DNA from: Marinobacter bryozoorum
GTDB taxonomy: Bacteria > Pseudomonadota > Gammaproteobacteria > Pseudomonadales > Oleiphilaceae
NCBI RefSeq assembly: GCF_023156245.1
Contig: NZ_JAKZAH010000016.1
Span: forward strand, 1 to 64,000
Direction: 5' to 3'
Length of the DNA stretch: 64,000 nt
The notes under the pieces: generated by a model
Told to the model about the DNA's origin: nothing
The model's database searches: none
The model's input: only the letters and a program-made list of their open reading frames with translations
Translations under genes and position numbers: made by a program
In this document: piece by piece, positions 9,163 to 20,407 of the stretch
Numbering within the stretch: the stretch's first letter is position 1
Layout: every line of letters begins with the position of its first letter

Positions 9163-9846
9163 CTACCGGCTTGCGGCCGTGGTTTCCTGAAGCAGCGGCA
9201 CCAGGTGGGGCCAGACGTTGTCGAGCAGCAGCGGCTGGGCCTCGCCGGTAGGGTGGATGCCATCGTCCTGCATCATCCCGTCACCGTTATAGATGCCCTC
9301 AAGGAAAAAGGGAACCAGGCCGGTGTTGTACTGGTCGGAAAGGTCCGGGAACATATCCGCAAACATTCGCGTATAACGAGGGCCGTAGTTGGGAGGGATC
9401 TGCATACCTACCAGCAGCACGCTGGCGCCCCCTTCGCGGGAGGCTTCGATCATGGCTGACAGGTTGTCGCGGATCACCGGAGGCTGAAAGCCCCGCAGGC
9501 CGTCGTTACCACCGAGCTCGATTATGACGATATCCGGCTGGTGCCTGTCCAGCAGTGCTGGCAGGCGGCGGGCACCGCCGTCGGTCGTTTCGCCACTGAT
9601 ACTGGCATTGACCACCTGCCATTGATCGTGGTCCTCTTCTGACAGGCGTTCACGCAGCAGGTTGACCCAGGCGGTTTCTGTCTCAACGCCATAGGCGGCG
9701 CTCAGGCTGTCGCCCATGACCAGGATAGTGCTGGCGGCAGCGGCGCCGGGCATGGCCAGGCAGGCCAGCAACCAGAAAATCAGAACCGTTGATCTCTGAC
9801 GTGAAAATACCGTAGTTATAGAAGTAACCACAGAGTTAACGACCAT
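9163..9846 (-). CDS. tesA: Periplasmic SGNH esterase / acyl-CoA thioesterase I
   Basis: Multifunctional lysophospholipase, thioesterase and arylesterase of the SGNH family, acting in the periplasm. A hydrophobic signal peptide (residues 18-38, ending AAAAS) precedes block I GDSLSAAYGVE, the Asn/Gly blocks ISGETTDGGARRLP and ELGGNDGLRGF, and the catalytic Asp-His pair in DGIHPTGEAQ. It is transcribed away from the ABC ATPase with only 36 bases between starts, the same tesA-ybbA-ybbP layout as in E. coli. Confidence 0.94.
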   Translation of the reverse strand: MVVNSVVTSITTVFSRQRSTVLIFWLLACLAMPGAAAASTILVMGDSLSAAYGVETETAWVNLLRERLSEEDHDQWQVVNASISGETTDGGARRLPALLDRHQPDIVIIELGGNDGLRGFQPPVIRDNLSAMIEASREGGASVLLVGMQIPPNYGPRYTRMFADMFPDLSDQYNTGLVPFFLEGIYNGDGMMQDDGIHPTGEAQPLLLDNVWPHLVPLLQETTAASR

Positions 9847-9882
9847 GAAGCGTCCTCTTTTCTTTCCTTCAGGCAGGATAGA

Positions 9883-10635
9883 GTGGCGAATACTGAATCA
9901 GTTCCCGGAGCATACGTGACAGACCTTTCCAGTGGACCCCGACAGACTTCCGAAGCCATTCTCACAGTAACCGACCTGACACAGCGGGTAGACCTGGGCA
10001 GAGATACGCTCACCATCCTGCAAGGGGTCAGTCTTGAAATCAAGCGGGGGGAGTCCGTCGCTATCGTGGGCCGTTCCGGTTCCGGCAAAACGACCCTGCT
10101 GGGCCTTCTGGCCGGGCTGGATACACCGACGGAAGGTGAGGTGGTGCTGGAAGGCAAGGCCATCAGCCGCCTTGGTGAAGATGAAAGGGCTGCCTTGCGG
10201 GCCAGGCGTGTTGGCTTCGTATTCCAGTCTTTCCAGCTGCTGCCGGCCCTCAGTGCCCTGGAAAACGTGATGCTCCCGCTGGAGCTGGCGGACTTCCCGG
10301 ATCCGCAGGGCCGCGCCCGGGAACTGCTGGAGCGGGTAGGGCTTTGTGATCGCCTTACCCACACCCCGCGCCAGCTCTCGGGCGGCGAGCAGCAGCGGGT
10401 GGCCATTGCCCGGGCATTCGCCTGTGAGCCTGTCATCCTGTTTGCTGACGAGCCTACCGGTAACCTGGATAACCAGACCGGACAGGACATCCAGGATCTG
10501 CTGATGGCCCTGAACCGGGAGCAGGGCACCACGCTGGTGATGGTGACCCATGATGAAAACCTGGCGTCCCGATGTCAGCGCCGACTGACCATTGAGGCCG
10601 GGCACCTGGAAGCCGCCGGTGAGGAGACTGCCTGA
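9883..10635 (+). CDS. ybbA: ABC transporter ATP-binding protein (YbbA/LolD type)
   Basis: ATPase partner of the following FtsX-type permease. It has Walker A GRSGSGKTT near residue 63, a Q-loop in VFQSFQLLP, signature LSGGEQQRVAIARA, Walker B VILFADEPT and the switch His in VTHD. Start is GTG at 9883, a few bases after AGGCAGGA; an in-frame GTG at 9916 is a possible alternative. Its stop overlaps the permease ATG by one base, so the two are translationally coupled. The cargo of this ABC pair is not established in the family. Confidence 0.92.
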   Translation: MANTESVPGAYVTDLSSGPRQTSEAILTVTDLTQRVDLGRDTLTILQGVSLEIKRGESVAIVGRSGSGKTTLLGLLAGLDTPTEGEVVLEGKAISRLGEDERAALRARRVGFVFQSFQLLPALSALENVMLPLELADFPDPQGRARELLERVGLCDRLTHTPRQLSGGEQQRVAIARAFACEPVILFADEPTGNLDNQTGQDIQDLLMALNREQGTTLVMVTHDENLASRCQRRLTIEAGHLEAAGEETA

Positions 10636-13121
10636 TGTCCGCCAGTCAGAAACTGGGATCGGTCAGGCGAGACTGGCGTCAGCGGGACGTCAAGGTAGTA
10701 CTCAGTGCCTTGATCATCGCGGTGGCAACGGTCGCCATTATTGCCCTGTTTGCCAACCAGTTGCAGCGCACCCTGATTACCTCTGCCAGCTCTTTCCTGG
10801 CGGCAGACCGCCAGCTGGAGGCTGAGCATGGCAAGCCTATTCCCGCCGAGTGGCGGGAGGAAGCCCGCAACCGGGGGCTGGAAACCGCGCGAATGGTCGA
10901 ATTTTCCACCATGCTCAGTGGCGGCGATCGCTTCCAGCTGGTGTCCATCAAGGCGGTGAGTGATGAATACCCGCTGAGGGGGCAGGTCGAAGTCCAGCAG
11001 GATACCGACAGTGACCGGCAACTGCTCGAGCGCGGCCCGCGGCCGGGGCAAGCCTGGCTGAATCCCCGTTTGATGCGGTTGCTCGAGGTGCAAGTGGGAG
11101 ACACCGTTGACGTGGGTAACCTGCAGCTGACCGTGTCCGGCCTGCTGGTTCGCGAGCCGGATGGCGGCTTCAATCTTGGCGGCCTGGCACCCAGGGTAAT
11201 GATGCACGCGGATGACGTGGCTGCCACGGGTGTCATTCAGGAGGGTAGCCGGGTCGAGTATGTGAACCTGTTCGCCGGCGATGAGGCCGCCCTTGAAGGT
11301 TTCTATCAATGGCTGGAACCTCGACTTGAACCCTCCCATGAGTGGGAAAGCATCCGGGACGGGGAAGCCCTGTCTGAATCTCTGCAGCGTGCAGAGCGCT
11401 TTTTACTGCTCGGTGGCAGCATCGCCGTCTTGCTTGCATCGGTGGCGGTAGCCGTGGCAAGTCGCCAGTTTGCCGTTGGCCAGCGGGATACGGTTGCCCT
11501 GCTCAAGACCCTTGGCCTTTCCAGCCGGCGCATCGGACAGATGTACCTGGTACGCCTGTCAGTGTGGGGCATCGTTGGGATGGCCGGGGGATTGCTGGTG
11601 GCACTGCCGGTCTATGCTTTTCTCAACGGCCTGATGGCCAGGGTGCTGGAGCAGGAGGTTCCCTTCACGGTGGACCTGCCTTCCCTGGCGCCAGCCCTGG
11701 CTACGGCGGTGGTGTCGCTGTTCGCCTTTGCCTATCCACCCATTCGCAGGCTGCGCCATGTGCCTGCCATGCGGGTGCTGCGCAGTCAGCCTGGCGAAGC
11801 GGACAGTCGGGCGTGGGGTGATATCGCCATTGCCGTGGTGGCCGTTTTCGGCCTGGTGTGGCTTTACGCCCGTGAAGTGATGCTGGTCGTGGCGCTGATT
11901 GGCGGGCTGGTTGCGCTATTGGGTATTCTGGCCCTGCTGGGCTGGCTGTTGCTGCTCGCACTGCGCCGCGTCACCGGCGGCGGAAACGCCTGGCGCCTGG
12001 CCCTGGTAGGCCTTTACCGGCACCGTCGCGCCAGCCTCTCCCAGATTGCCGTGTTCGCCATGACGCTGATGCTGGCCAGCACGCTGATCCTGGTGCGCTC
12101 GTCGCTGCTGGCGGACTGGCAGGCACAATTGCCTGAACAGACCCCGAACCATTTCCTGATCAACATTGCTCCAGAGACAGTGGATGAAGTCGAGGCCTTC
12201 TGGGATCAGCAAGGGCAGGGCCTGGACACGCTTTATCCCATGGTGCGCGGCCGGCTAACCGAGATAAATGGCCAGCCGGTAAGGCAGGTGGTCAGCAAGG
12301 ATGACAGCGTTAACGCCCTTAACCGCGAACTGAACCTGACGTGGATGGAAAGCCTGCCGGAGGACAATCGCATCGTTGACGGTGACTGGTTTGCAAACGA
12401 CCAGGCCGAAGGCGTGTCGGTGGAAGCGGAACTCGCGGCGGAGCTGGGCGTGGAACTCGGTGATGTGCTCGGCTTTACCATCGGCTCGCAGACCATCGCC
12501 GAACCGGTGACCAGTATCCGTACGGTGCAGTGGGAAAGCATGAAGCCCAACTTCTATATGGCCTTTCCTCCGGGGGGCGCGCTGGAGGGGTTGCCTGCGA
12601 CCTGGATTACCAGTTTCTATCTGCCAGAGCACCGCAAGGACGCCCTCAACGACTTTACCCGTATGTTCCCGACGGTATCCCTGCTGGAAGTTGACCATAT
12701 CATCGAGCGAATCCAGGCGATTGTGCGGCAGGTGACCCAGGCCATTGAGGCGATCCTGGCCCTGATCCTGGCGGCTTCCCTGGTGGTCATGGCGGCCGTC
12801 GTCAGTGCTACGCTGCAGGACAGGCAGAGGGAGGGTGCCTTGCTGCGGACCCTGGGTGGGCGTCAGTCATTGCTGGTGAACAGCACCATGCTGGAGTTCG
12901 GCCTGGCTGGGTTGCTGGCCGGTATACTGGGGGTGCTGGCGGCAGAAACGGCCGTATGGGCGCTGCAATACCGGATGTTTGGGGGCGAGTTCCGTTGGCA
13001 CTGGCAGGTAGCCCTGCCAATTCCCCTGATCAGCGGGTTCGTACTGGCATTGCTGGGGCGTTGGCAGCTGCGGCCTGTGTTGCAGGTCAGCCCGATGTTG
13101 CTGTTACGACGGCTGGAATAA
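10635..13121 (+). CDS. ybbP: FtsX-family ABC permease (YbbP-like)
   Basis: An 828-residue inner-membrane permease with two FtsX units: one N-terminal anchor helix (about 20-45), a large periplasmic domain, three helices near 255-390, more near 395-460, a second periplasmic domain, and a final three-helix block near 700-810. Such proteins are mechanotransmission or lipid/lipoprotein-related ABC components and often not classical importers. It overlaps the ATPase stop by one base. Placement beside tesA suggests a lipid or envelope role, which is inference. Confidence 0.9.
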   Translation: MSASQKLGSVRRDWRQRDVKVVLSALIIAVATVAIIALFANQLQRTLITSASSFLAADRQLEAEHGKPIPAEWREEARNRGLETARMVEFSTMLSGGDRFQLVSIKAVSDEYPLRGQVEVQQDTDSDRQLLERGPRPGQAWLNPRLMRLLEVQVGDTVDVGNLQLTVSGLLVREPDGGFNLGGLAPRVMMHADDVAATGVIQEGSRVEYVNLFAGDEAALEGFYQWLEPRLEPSHEWESIRDGEALSESLQRAERFLLLGGSIAVLLASVAVAVASRQFAVGQRDTVALLKTLGLSSRRIGQMYLVRLSVWGIVGMAGGLLVALPVYAFLNGLMARVLEQEVPFTVDLPSLAPALATAVVSLFAFAYPPIRRLRHVPAMRVLRSQPGEADSRAWGDIAIAVVAVFGLVWLYAREVMLVVALIGGLVALLGILALLGWLLLLALRRVTGGGNAWRLALVGLYRHRRASLSQIAVFAMTLMLASTLILVRSSLLADWQAQLPEQTPNHFLINIAPETVDEVEAFWDQQGQGLDTLYPMVRGRLTEINGQPVRQVVSKDDSVNALNRELNLTWMESLPEDNRIVDGDWFANDQAEGVSVEAELAAELGVELGDVLGFTIGSQTIAEPVTSIRTVQWESMKPNFYMAFPPGGALEGLPATWITSFYLPEHRKDALNDFTRMFPTVSLLEVDHIIERIQAIVRQVTQAIEAILALILAASLVVMAAVVSATLQDRQREGALLRTLGGRQSLLVNSTMLEFGLAGLLAGILGVLAAETAVWALQYRMFGGEFRWHWQVALPIPLISGFVLALLGRWQLRPVLQVSPMLLLRRLE

Positions 13122-13181
13122 CGATCGGGGCTTGGCTAAGGATGCCTCGGCAGCCGAAACAACCGGGGCGGGTGCATTTGC

Positions 13182-13967
13182 TCAGCGGTACTGATTGAGG
13201 ATCTGCTCCAACTCGCCACTGGCTTTCATGTCGGCCAGCTCTTCGTTGAAGGCTTCGGCAAACGCGGCCCAGTCCGGGCGCAACATCAGGCGATAGCCGT
13301 AGTCGCTGAGTGCCTTCTCGCTATGGCGGAATTGGCCCTGCCAGTCGTTCTGGCGAATGATCCACTGGCCCACACCCAGATCGGCAACCGCCGCGTCCAG
13401 CCCCCGGCCGTGGAGCAGGTAGGTGAAGATATCCCGGTCCTCTGAGACCTCGTAACGTTCAATGGTGCCGTTTTCGAACAGTGGTTTCAGTTCAGGGTAG
13501 TGGTAACCGAGCGGTGTCACCAGGGTCACATCCTGCAGTGTGTCCAGGCCCTCGAACCGGAACCCGGACTCCACCGGTGTAAAGAAGACTTCCCGGATGG
13601 AGACAATGGCATCGGTGAACAGGAAGTTCCCGGGTCTCTCTGTCCACTCCCTGGCCCTTGGCGTGGCGTCAATATAGCCATCCTGCAGCATCGCATCCAC
13701 TCGCTTGCGGGGGATTTTATGGGGCTCCACGCGGTAACCGAGGCGTTCGGAAATCCGGCTGACCACCTCGTAGGCGATACCATGATAACGGTCGTCATCA
13801 TGGTGAATGATATAGGGGGGGTAGCCGCTGGTCGAAACGTTGAAATGCAGGATCGGGTTTTCACCGTTCAACGGTTCTGCAGGTGTGACCGGCTCACTGG
13901 CGCTGGTGAACGCAGAAACCAGTGACATGACAGCCGGGGCAAGCCAGCGCAGGCGCGGGAGTAACAT
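13182..13967 (-). CDS. Periplasmic solute-binding protein, family 3 (amino-acid-type)
   Basis: A 261-residue periplasmic-binding-fold protein. A signal peptide (MLLPRLRWLAPAVMSLVSAFTSAS) leads into the SBP_bac_3 pattern: YPPYIIH with GIAYEVVSRISERLGY, then DGYIDATPRAREW and the ligand-binding segment around GQWIIRQN. No permease or ATPase gene is adjacent, so it may be an orphan sensor or binding protein of the kind common in Marinobacter and Pseudomonas. I prefer the ATG at 13967 over 14060 because it starts right at the signal peptide. Ligand unknown. Confidence 0.85.
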   Translation of the reverse strand: MLLPRLRWLAPAVMSLVSAFTSASEPVTPAEPLNGENPILHFNVSTSGYPPYIIHHDDDRYHGIAYEVVSRISERLGYRVEPHKIPRKRVDAMLQDGYIDATPRAREWTERPGNFLFTDAIVSIREVFFTPVESGFRFEGLDTLQDVTLVTPLGYHYPELKPLFENGTIERYEVSEDRDIFTYLLHGRGLDAAVADLGVGQWIIRQNDWQGQFRHSEKALSDYGYRLMLRPDWAAFAEAFNEELADMKASGELEQILNQYR

Positions 13968-14083
13968 GGTGAAGATACCCTTTGGAGGCGGCTTTACACG
14001 GTTTGTGGTGTCACCGTGGGGCGCAGCGGGGATTGTCACTCGTTTCGCTCTGCGATTCAATCAGCGGAAAGTCGGAGTAGTAT

Positions 14084-15268
14084 TCAGCCCCAGGCCTTCT
14101 CAAGCAAGGATCGGACGTCTTTGAGGCTTGCCTCTCTCGGGTTATAGATAATGGAGCCGTCGTCCAGCGCCTGGCGCGCAATATTATCCAACTGGCTTTG
14201 CTTTACCTTGCCGGTTTCCCGAAGGGTCCGCGGCAGTTCACAGCGATGGTGAAGTTCGTCCCGCAGGTGACGGACAGCGGATATGGTCGTCTCTGCGCGA
14301 CGGGAGGCGGGCGTTGCCGCCCAGACTTCCGGGCCTTCGAGGTACAGCAGCAATTCCGACAGGGGTTCGCGGATATCCTCCAGGTTGTACTCCAGTACAT
14401 AGGGCAGGTACAGGCTCATACAAAGCCCATGTGGCAGGTGACAGATTGCGCCCGTGGCGTGGCCCAGGGAGTGGACCAGGCCTACCATGGAATTGGAGAA
14501 GGCAATACCGGCCATGGTCGAGGCTTCCGCAAGGTCGAGCCGGCCCTGGACATCGTCGGGGTTGTCCATGACGGCCAGTAATGAGCGCCCGATTTTCTTG
14601 ATCGCAGCCGTTGCATAGGCGTCGCTGAGCGGGTTCCTGGCCAGGCAGGTGTAGGCTTCCGTCGCATGGGTCAGCGCGTCCATGGCGGTTGCAGCGGTAA
14701 TGTGGGGCGGCAGCGTGAGCGTCATTCTTGGATCGATAATGGCCGCGTTGGGTAACAGGAACGACGATGTGAAAGGCAGCTTCACAGACCGTTCCGTATC
14801 TGCAATGACCGCAACGGACGTGACCTCTGATCCGGTACCCGCCGTCGTCGGAACCACGAAAAAAGGTCGCAATGGCCGCGTCAGCACACCCGCACCGCTG
14901 TACGCCGCAATGTCATCACCACCCTCTGACACCAGGATGTTCACCGCCTTTGCCGTATCGATGGAAGAGCCCCCGCCGATCGCGATAATGGCATCGCACT
15001 GTTGCTGTCTATAGAGATTCGCGATTTCACGGACCGTCGTTGTGGAAGAGTCCGGCGGCACTTCATCGTAGATGGCCGCGAAGGTGACATCGCTTTCCGT
15101 ACAGGCAGCGATGACCGGCTCGAGCAGGCCCGCTGCCCGTACCCCGGCATCGGTGACGATCATGGGGCGTACCGAGGCGATACTGGTGAGTTCATAGGGC
15201 AGGTGCTCGAGGGCGGCTTCACCGGCGATTACCTTCACCGGGCAGAAAAACTCGTAATAACGACTCAT
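14084..15268 (-). CDS. Iron-containing alcohol dehydrogenase
   Basis: Group III Fe-ADH oxidising or reducing alcohols with NAD(P). It has the nucleotide-binding GGGSSIDTAKA (near residue 97), PTTAGTGSEVT (near 140), and the iron ligands within DALTHATEAY and GLVHSLGHATGAICHLPHG, followed by the C-terminal helical domain. Full length at 394 residues. Its ATG overlaps the stop of the SCP2-like gene by four bases, so both belong to one operon. A role in fatty-alcohol or hydrocarbon metabolism fits the context but is inferred. Confidence 0.93.
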   Translation of the reverse strand: MSRYYEFFCPVKVIAGEAALEHLPYELTSIASVRPMIVTDAGVRAAGLLEPVIAACTESDVTFAAIYDEVPPDSSTTTVREIANLYRQQQCDAIIAIGGGSSIDTAKAVNILVSEGGDDIAAYSGAGVLTRPLRPFFVVPTTAGTGSEVTSVAVIADTERSVKLPFTSSFLLPNAAIIDPRMTLTLPPHITAATAMDALTHATEAYTCLARNPLSDAYATAAIKKIGRSLLAVMDNPDDVQGRLDLAEASTMAGIAFSNSMVGLVHSLGHATGAICHLPHGLCMSLYLPYVLEYNLEDIREPLSELLLYLEGPEVWAATPASRRAETTISAVRHLRDELHHRCELPRTLRETGKVKQSQLDNIARQALDDGSIIYNPREASLKDVRSLLEKAWG

Positions 15269-15825
15269 TGGGACAGGGCCTCTTTGCGCAAATCACGGAT
15301 CATCGAGAATGCCACCCGGCGATACACACCAATGGCTCCGGGTAGCTTTTCCAGCAGGCCCAGCTCAGCTGGGTATTCCTTGATGGCCCGGCGTGCAATC
15401 AGCCGGGGAAGGATAATGGCTTCCAGGCGGTTCAGTATCCTTGTCATCCGTACCGCCAGGGCAATGTCGCCATCCACCACCATGCGGTCATTGGCGAAGG
15501 CTTCCACGGTTTTCTCCTGGAACGAAAGGACAAGGAACGCATGGGCAAGGTGCTTGAAGCGTATCGAAAGGTCCACTGGTCCGTCATAGCGACTGCCAAG
15601 GTAGCGGAGCACACCGTCACCGGTGTGTTCAATCGCCAGCGCCGGGCCCGATGGCAGCACGGTCATCTGGAATACCAGGCCGTCGGGCATACCCCGGGCC
15701 TCGTCAATAACGGTTTTGTCGAAGCGGGAGATGGCCTCAAGGGCATGGCCCATGAAGCGGAACATCAGGCCGACGTACTGTCGGCGCGCCCGTCGGGCGG
15801 CTGAGCGGGAAAAGCTGTCCAGCAT
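15265..15825 (-). CDS. SCP2-like hypothetical protein coupled to Fe-ADH
   Basis: A 186-residue protein whose core (about residues 45-150: LVFQMTVLP, LAIEHTGDGVLRYLGSRYDGPVDLSIRFKHL, VVDGDIALAVRMTRILNRLE) resembles the SCP2 sterol/lipid-carrier fold. No clear signal peptide. I start it at the ATG at 15825; the longer reading from 15957 adds low-complexity residues. It overlaps the ADH by an ATGA junction, suggesting it presents a hydrophobic substrate to the dehydrogenase (inference). Confidence 0.72.
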   Translation of the reverse strand: MLDSFSRSAARRARRQYVGLMFRFMGHALEAISRFDKTVIDEARGMPDGLVFQMTVLPSGPALAIEHTGDGVLRYLGSRYDGPVDLSIRFKHLAHAFLVLSFQEKTVEAFANDRMVVDGDIALAVRMTRILNRLEAIILPRLIARRAIKEYPAELGLLEKLPGAIGVYRRVAFSMIRDLRKEALSQ

Positions 15826-15953
15826 GGGGGTACCTATGCACCTTGATGGGGGGCTCCCATGAGTTTCTGCGGGATTGCCCTGCCAAGTCAATGCCCTGGA
15901 CCAGGAAAGGGAGGTATGACCGGAAGGCGGCGAACCACCCTCCGGTCGATCTG

Positions 15954-17246
15954 TCATCGCTGCAGGTTCGACAACTTGCGCCTGGCTTCTTCAGCCAACT
16001 TGCCTTCCGTCTTGGCCACTTCGTTGTAGTAGGCGGCTGCCTTGTTACGATCACCCTGGTGAGCGGCAATATCACCCAGTCGCAGATAGGCGATGGTTGT
16101 GGGAACCACTTGCGCAGAGGCTTCCAGGTCCGCCTGGGCGCCCTGCAGGTTGCCCTTGTCCAGGCGATAGAGGCCACGGTACAGGCGATAGCTGAACATT
16201 TCCGGATACAGTTCAACCGCTCGGTTAAAGTCCGCCTCGGCTTTTTCCGGGTTGTTCATTGCCTCGTGCAGACGGGCCCGGGTGGCGTGGAAGGCCGCCT
16301 CACGGGGTGCCATCTTCACCGCCTGGTTAACCTTGGCCAGGGCGGCCTGGTAGTTCTTCTCTCCGGCCAGCTTGAGACCTTCATCGTGCAGGTCATAGGC
16401 TGGTTGCAGTCGCTTCGCTTCCGCAATCATTCGCTGGTATCTATCCCGGTTGCGAATGCCACCGGTACCCAGCTCCCGCGCCAGGCGATGATTTTCCTCT
16501 ACCCGCTTCTGTGAGGGTGGGTGGGTGGCGAACAGGCCGTCGAGGAAGCCGGACGAGCGTCCCTCAGACAGTTCCAGGAACAGTTCCTGCAGCTCTACCG
16601 CTGCCTGGGGATCGTAACCGGCCTCCACCATGTACTCGATACCGAAGCGGTCGGATTCCAGCTCGTGGGACTGGCTGTACTGGGCCAGGGCCAACTGGCT
16701 GCCGATGGCGGCTCCGCCCATGATCAGGCCGCCCCATTCGTTATCTCCCAGGGCCAGGCCCAGCCCGGCCATACCGGCGCTCAGCAGCATGCCCTGTTGC
16801 ATGCGCTGCACACTGTGGCGGGCCGCTGCGTGGACAATCTCGTGGCCCAAAACAGAGGCCAGTTGAGCTTCATCGTCGAGCTTTACCAGCAACCCCCGGT
16901 TAATGGCAATCTTGCCGCCGGGGAGCGCCCATGCGTTGGGGACGCTACTGTTCAGTACTGCAAACTCGTAGGGCAGGTCAGGGCGGTCACTGACCTGTGC
17001 CATCTTGTTGCCCACTTCCTGAACGTAAACGGTGAGTTCCGGGTCCAGGTAGAACCGGCCTCCCTGAGACTGGATGGTGGGCGTGTAATTCTCCTGACCG
17101 AGCTGACGTTCCTCGTTCTCTCCGATCAGCGAAAGCTGCGATTCCCCGGTTACCGGGTTTACGGCGCAGCCACCGGCCAGAACTGCCAGTGCCGCTATCG
17201 CGGGAGCGAGAGCCGTCCGGGCCCGGGTAAAAGACAGTTTCCTCAC
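15954..17246 (-). CDS. M48 zinc metalloprotease lipoprotein with TPR repeats (BepA-like)
   Basis: Periplasmic protease/chaperone for outer-membrane protein quality control. A lipobox LAGGC (Cys27) predicts a lipoprotein anchor. The M48 domain has NAWALPGGKIAINRG and the zinc motif HEIVHAAARHS with a downstream Glu (SHELESDRFGIEYM). The C-terminal ~150 residues are TPR-like helices (AALAKVNQAVKMAPREAAF and later units). The 430-residue length is slightly below E. coli BepA (487). Divergent from the thioesterase pair. Confidence 0.9.
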   Translation of the reverse strand: MRKLSFTRARTALAPAIAALAVLAGGCAVNPVTGESQLSLIGENEERQLGQENYTPTIQSQGGRFYLDPELTVYVQEVGNKMAQVSDRPDLPYEFAVLNSSVPNAWALPGGKIAINRGLLVKLDDEAQLASVLGHEIVHAAARHSVQRMQQGMLLSAGMAGLGLALGDNEWGGLIMGGAAIGSQLALAQYSQSHELESDRFGIEYMVEAGYDPQAAVELQELFLELSEGRSSGFLDGLFATHPPSQKRVEENHRLARELGTGGIRNRDRYQRMIAEAKRLQPAYDLHDEGLKLAGEKNYQAALAKVNQAVKMAPREAAFHATRARLHEAMNNPEKAEADFNRAVELYPEMFSYRLYRGLYRLDKGNLQGAQADLEASAQVVPTTIAYLRLGDIAAHQGDRNKAAAYYNEVAKTEGKLAEEARRKLSNLQR

Positions 17247-17422
17247 GTAGGTCTCCTTGCCTGTGGTTGAAGTTGGTGTGCGGAAAATACGGTTCGCACC
17301 GGGGTTATAATAGCGGAAACTGGCGCGACAGACAGCAGCCCCCTGAACCGGGCAGCGACCGCTGAATCCAGTGCCAAAATGGGGTATGATCCGCGCGTTT
17401 TCTGCCTGACGACAGGATCGCT

Positions 17423-17893
17423 ATGACCGATAAAGTACTCGTGGACCGGGTTGACCGGTTCATCAATATTCTTAACCAGGCCCGTGACCTGGGATTGACC
17501 GTGGCGGATGCAGATCCGCAGCAGCTGACCCTGTGCCTGCCCTACAGTGAGAAAATCATTGGCAACCCGGAAACAGGTGTGATCCACGGTGGCGCGATCA
17601 CCACGCTGATGGACACCACCTCAGGCTCGGTCATGATCTGCGCGCTCGACGAGTTCGAGTTATGCCCCACGCTGGACCTGCGGGTGGACTACATGCGCCC
17701 GGCGGAACCGAGCAAGCCGGTGTATGCCCGCGCGGAGATCCGCAAGATGTCCCGTAATATCGTGTTCACCCGTTGCGAGGCGTTCCAGGACGATGGCGAA
17801 ATCGTGGCCACCTGTGTGGGCACCTTCATGCGCATCGGCAAGGATGCGACACCCAAGGCATACCGCGACATGATCATGGGGGTGGACCAGTGA
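17423..17893 (+). CDS. PaaI-family hotdog thioesterase
   Basis: Acyl-CoA thioesterase fold, 156 residues. The signature HGGAITTLMDTTSGSVM (residues 54-70) supplies the hotdog helix and catalytic region, followed by LDLRVDYMRPAEPSKPVYARAEIRK. Cytoplasmic. Its stop overlaps the GTG start of the next hotdog gene (GTGA), so the two are coupled and may form a hetero-oligomer. Substrate not determinable from sequence. Confidence 0.9.
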   Translation: MTDKVLVDRVDRFINILNQARDLGLTVADADPQQLTLCLPYSEKIIGNPETGVIHGGAITTLMDTTSGSVMICALDEFELCPTLDLRVDYMRPAEPSKPVYARAEIRKMSRNIVFTRCEAFQDDGEIVATCVGTFMRIGKDATPKAYRDMIMGVDQ

Positions 17894-18324
17894 CCACTGC
17901 AGATATTCTCCGGGAAACCCAGCAAACCGGTGACTTCACCCGGCTTCTGGAAAGCATTCCCTACGCCGGCTACATTGGCCTGCAATGCGATCGGTTCGGG
18001 GACGACCTGATCTTCCGGCTGCCCCGCAAGGACTCCAACCTGGGCAACCCCATGCTGCCGGCAATACATGGCGGGGTGATCGGGGGCTTTATGGAAGTTT
18101 CCGCCGCCATCTACCTGATGATGTCCCAGGACACCTTCCGCATGCCCAAGATCGTGGACTTTTCACTGGATTACCTGCGTGCGGGCCTGGACCGGGAAAC
18201 CTACGCCGAATGTCATCTGACCCGTCAGGGTAACCGGGTAGCCAACGTGATGATCAGCGCCTGGCAGAAATCCCGTAACGAACCCATCGCGACCGCCCGG
18301 GCCCACTTCCTGCTTGAAAAATGA
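17890..18324 (+). CDS. Second hotdog-fold thioesterase of coupled pair
   Basis: A 144-residue PaaI-like protein. HGGVIGGFMEVSAAIYLM forms the hotdog helix, and FSLDYLRAGLDRETYAECHLTRQGNRVANVMISAWQ the sheet. Start GTG at 17890 overlaps the previous stop; a reading opening 117 bases upstream is only frame extension. The pair probably works together, and the htpG promoter lies just beyond. Confidence 0.87.
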   Translation: MTTADILRETQQTGDFTRLLESIPYAGYIGLQCDRFGDDLIFRLPRKDSNLGNPMLPAIHGGVIGGFMEVSAAIYLMMSQDTFRMPKIVDFSLDYLRAGLDRETYAECHLTRQGNRVANVMISAWQKSRNEPIATARAHFLLEK

Positions 18325-18338
18325 GCCCGTTCCCGGGA

Positions 18339-18366
18339 CTTGAAATGACCGTAACGGCCCCCAAAT
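18339..18366 (+). promoter_or_regulatory. Heat-shock (RpoH/sigma-32) promoter of htpG
   Basis: CTTGAAA (18339-18345) is an exact sigma-32 -35 element. After 12 bases CCCCCAAAT (18358-18366) closely matches the CCCCATNT -10. It lies about 95 bp upstream of the htpG ATG, the expected arrangement for a heat-shock chaperone. Confidence 0.8.
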
Positions 18367-18459
18367 TGTCCTCACGCTTTGAACAAGTGCGCCTGGCCGG
18401 TGGTGGTTGCCGGGCAGGCGCCGACCTTTTGTCAGACATACAGCAGGAGACACCGCGCC

Positions 18460-20352
<1,893 letters not shown>

Positions 20353-20407
20353 TCCGCTTCGCGTTTGCGTAAGCGTTTTCCCGTCGGTATGAGAGCGTGG
20401 TCCGTGG

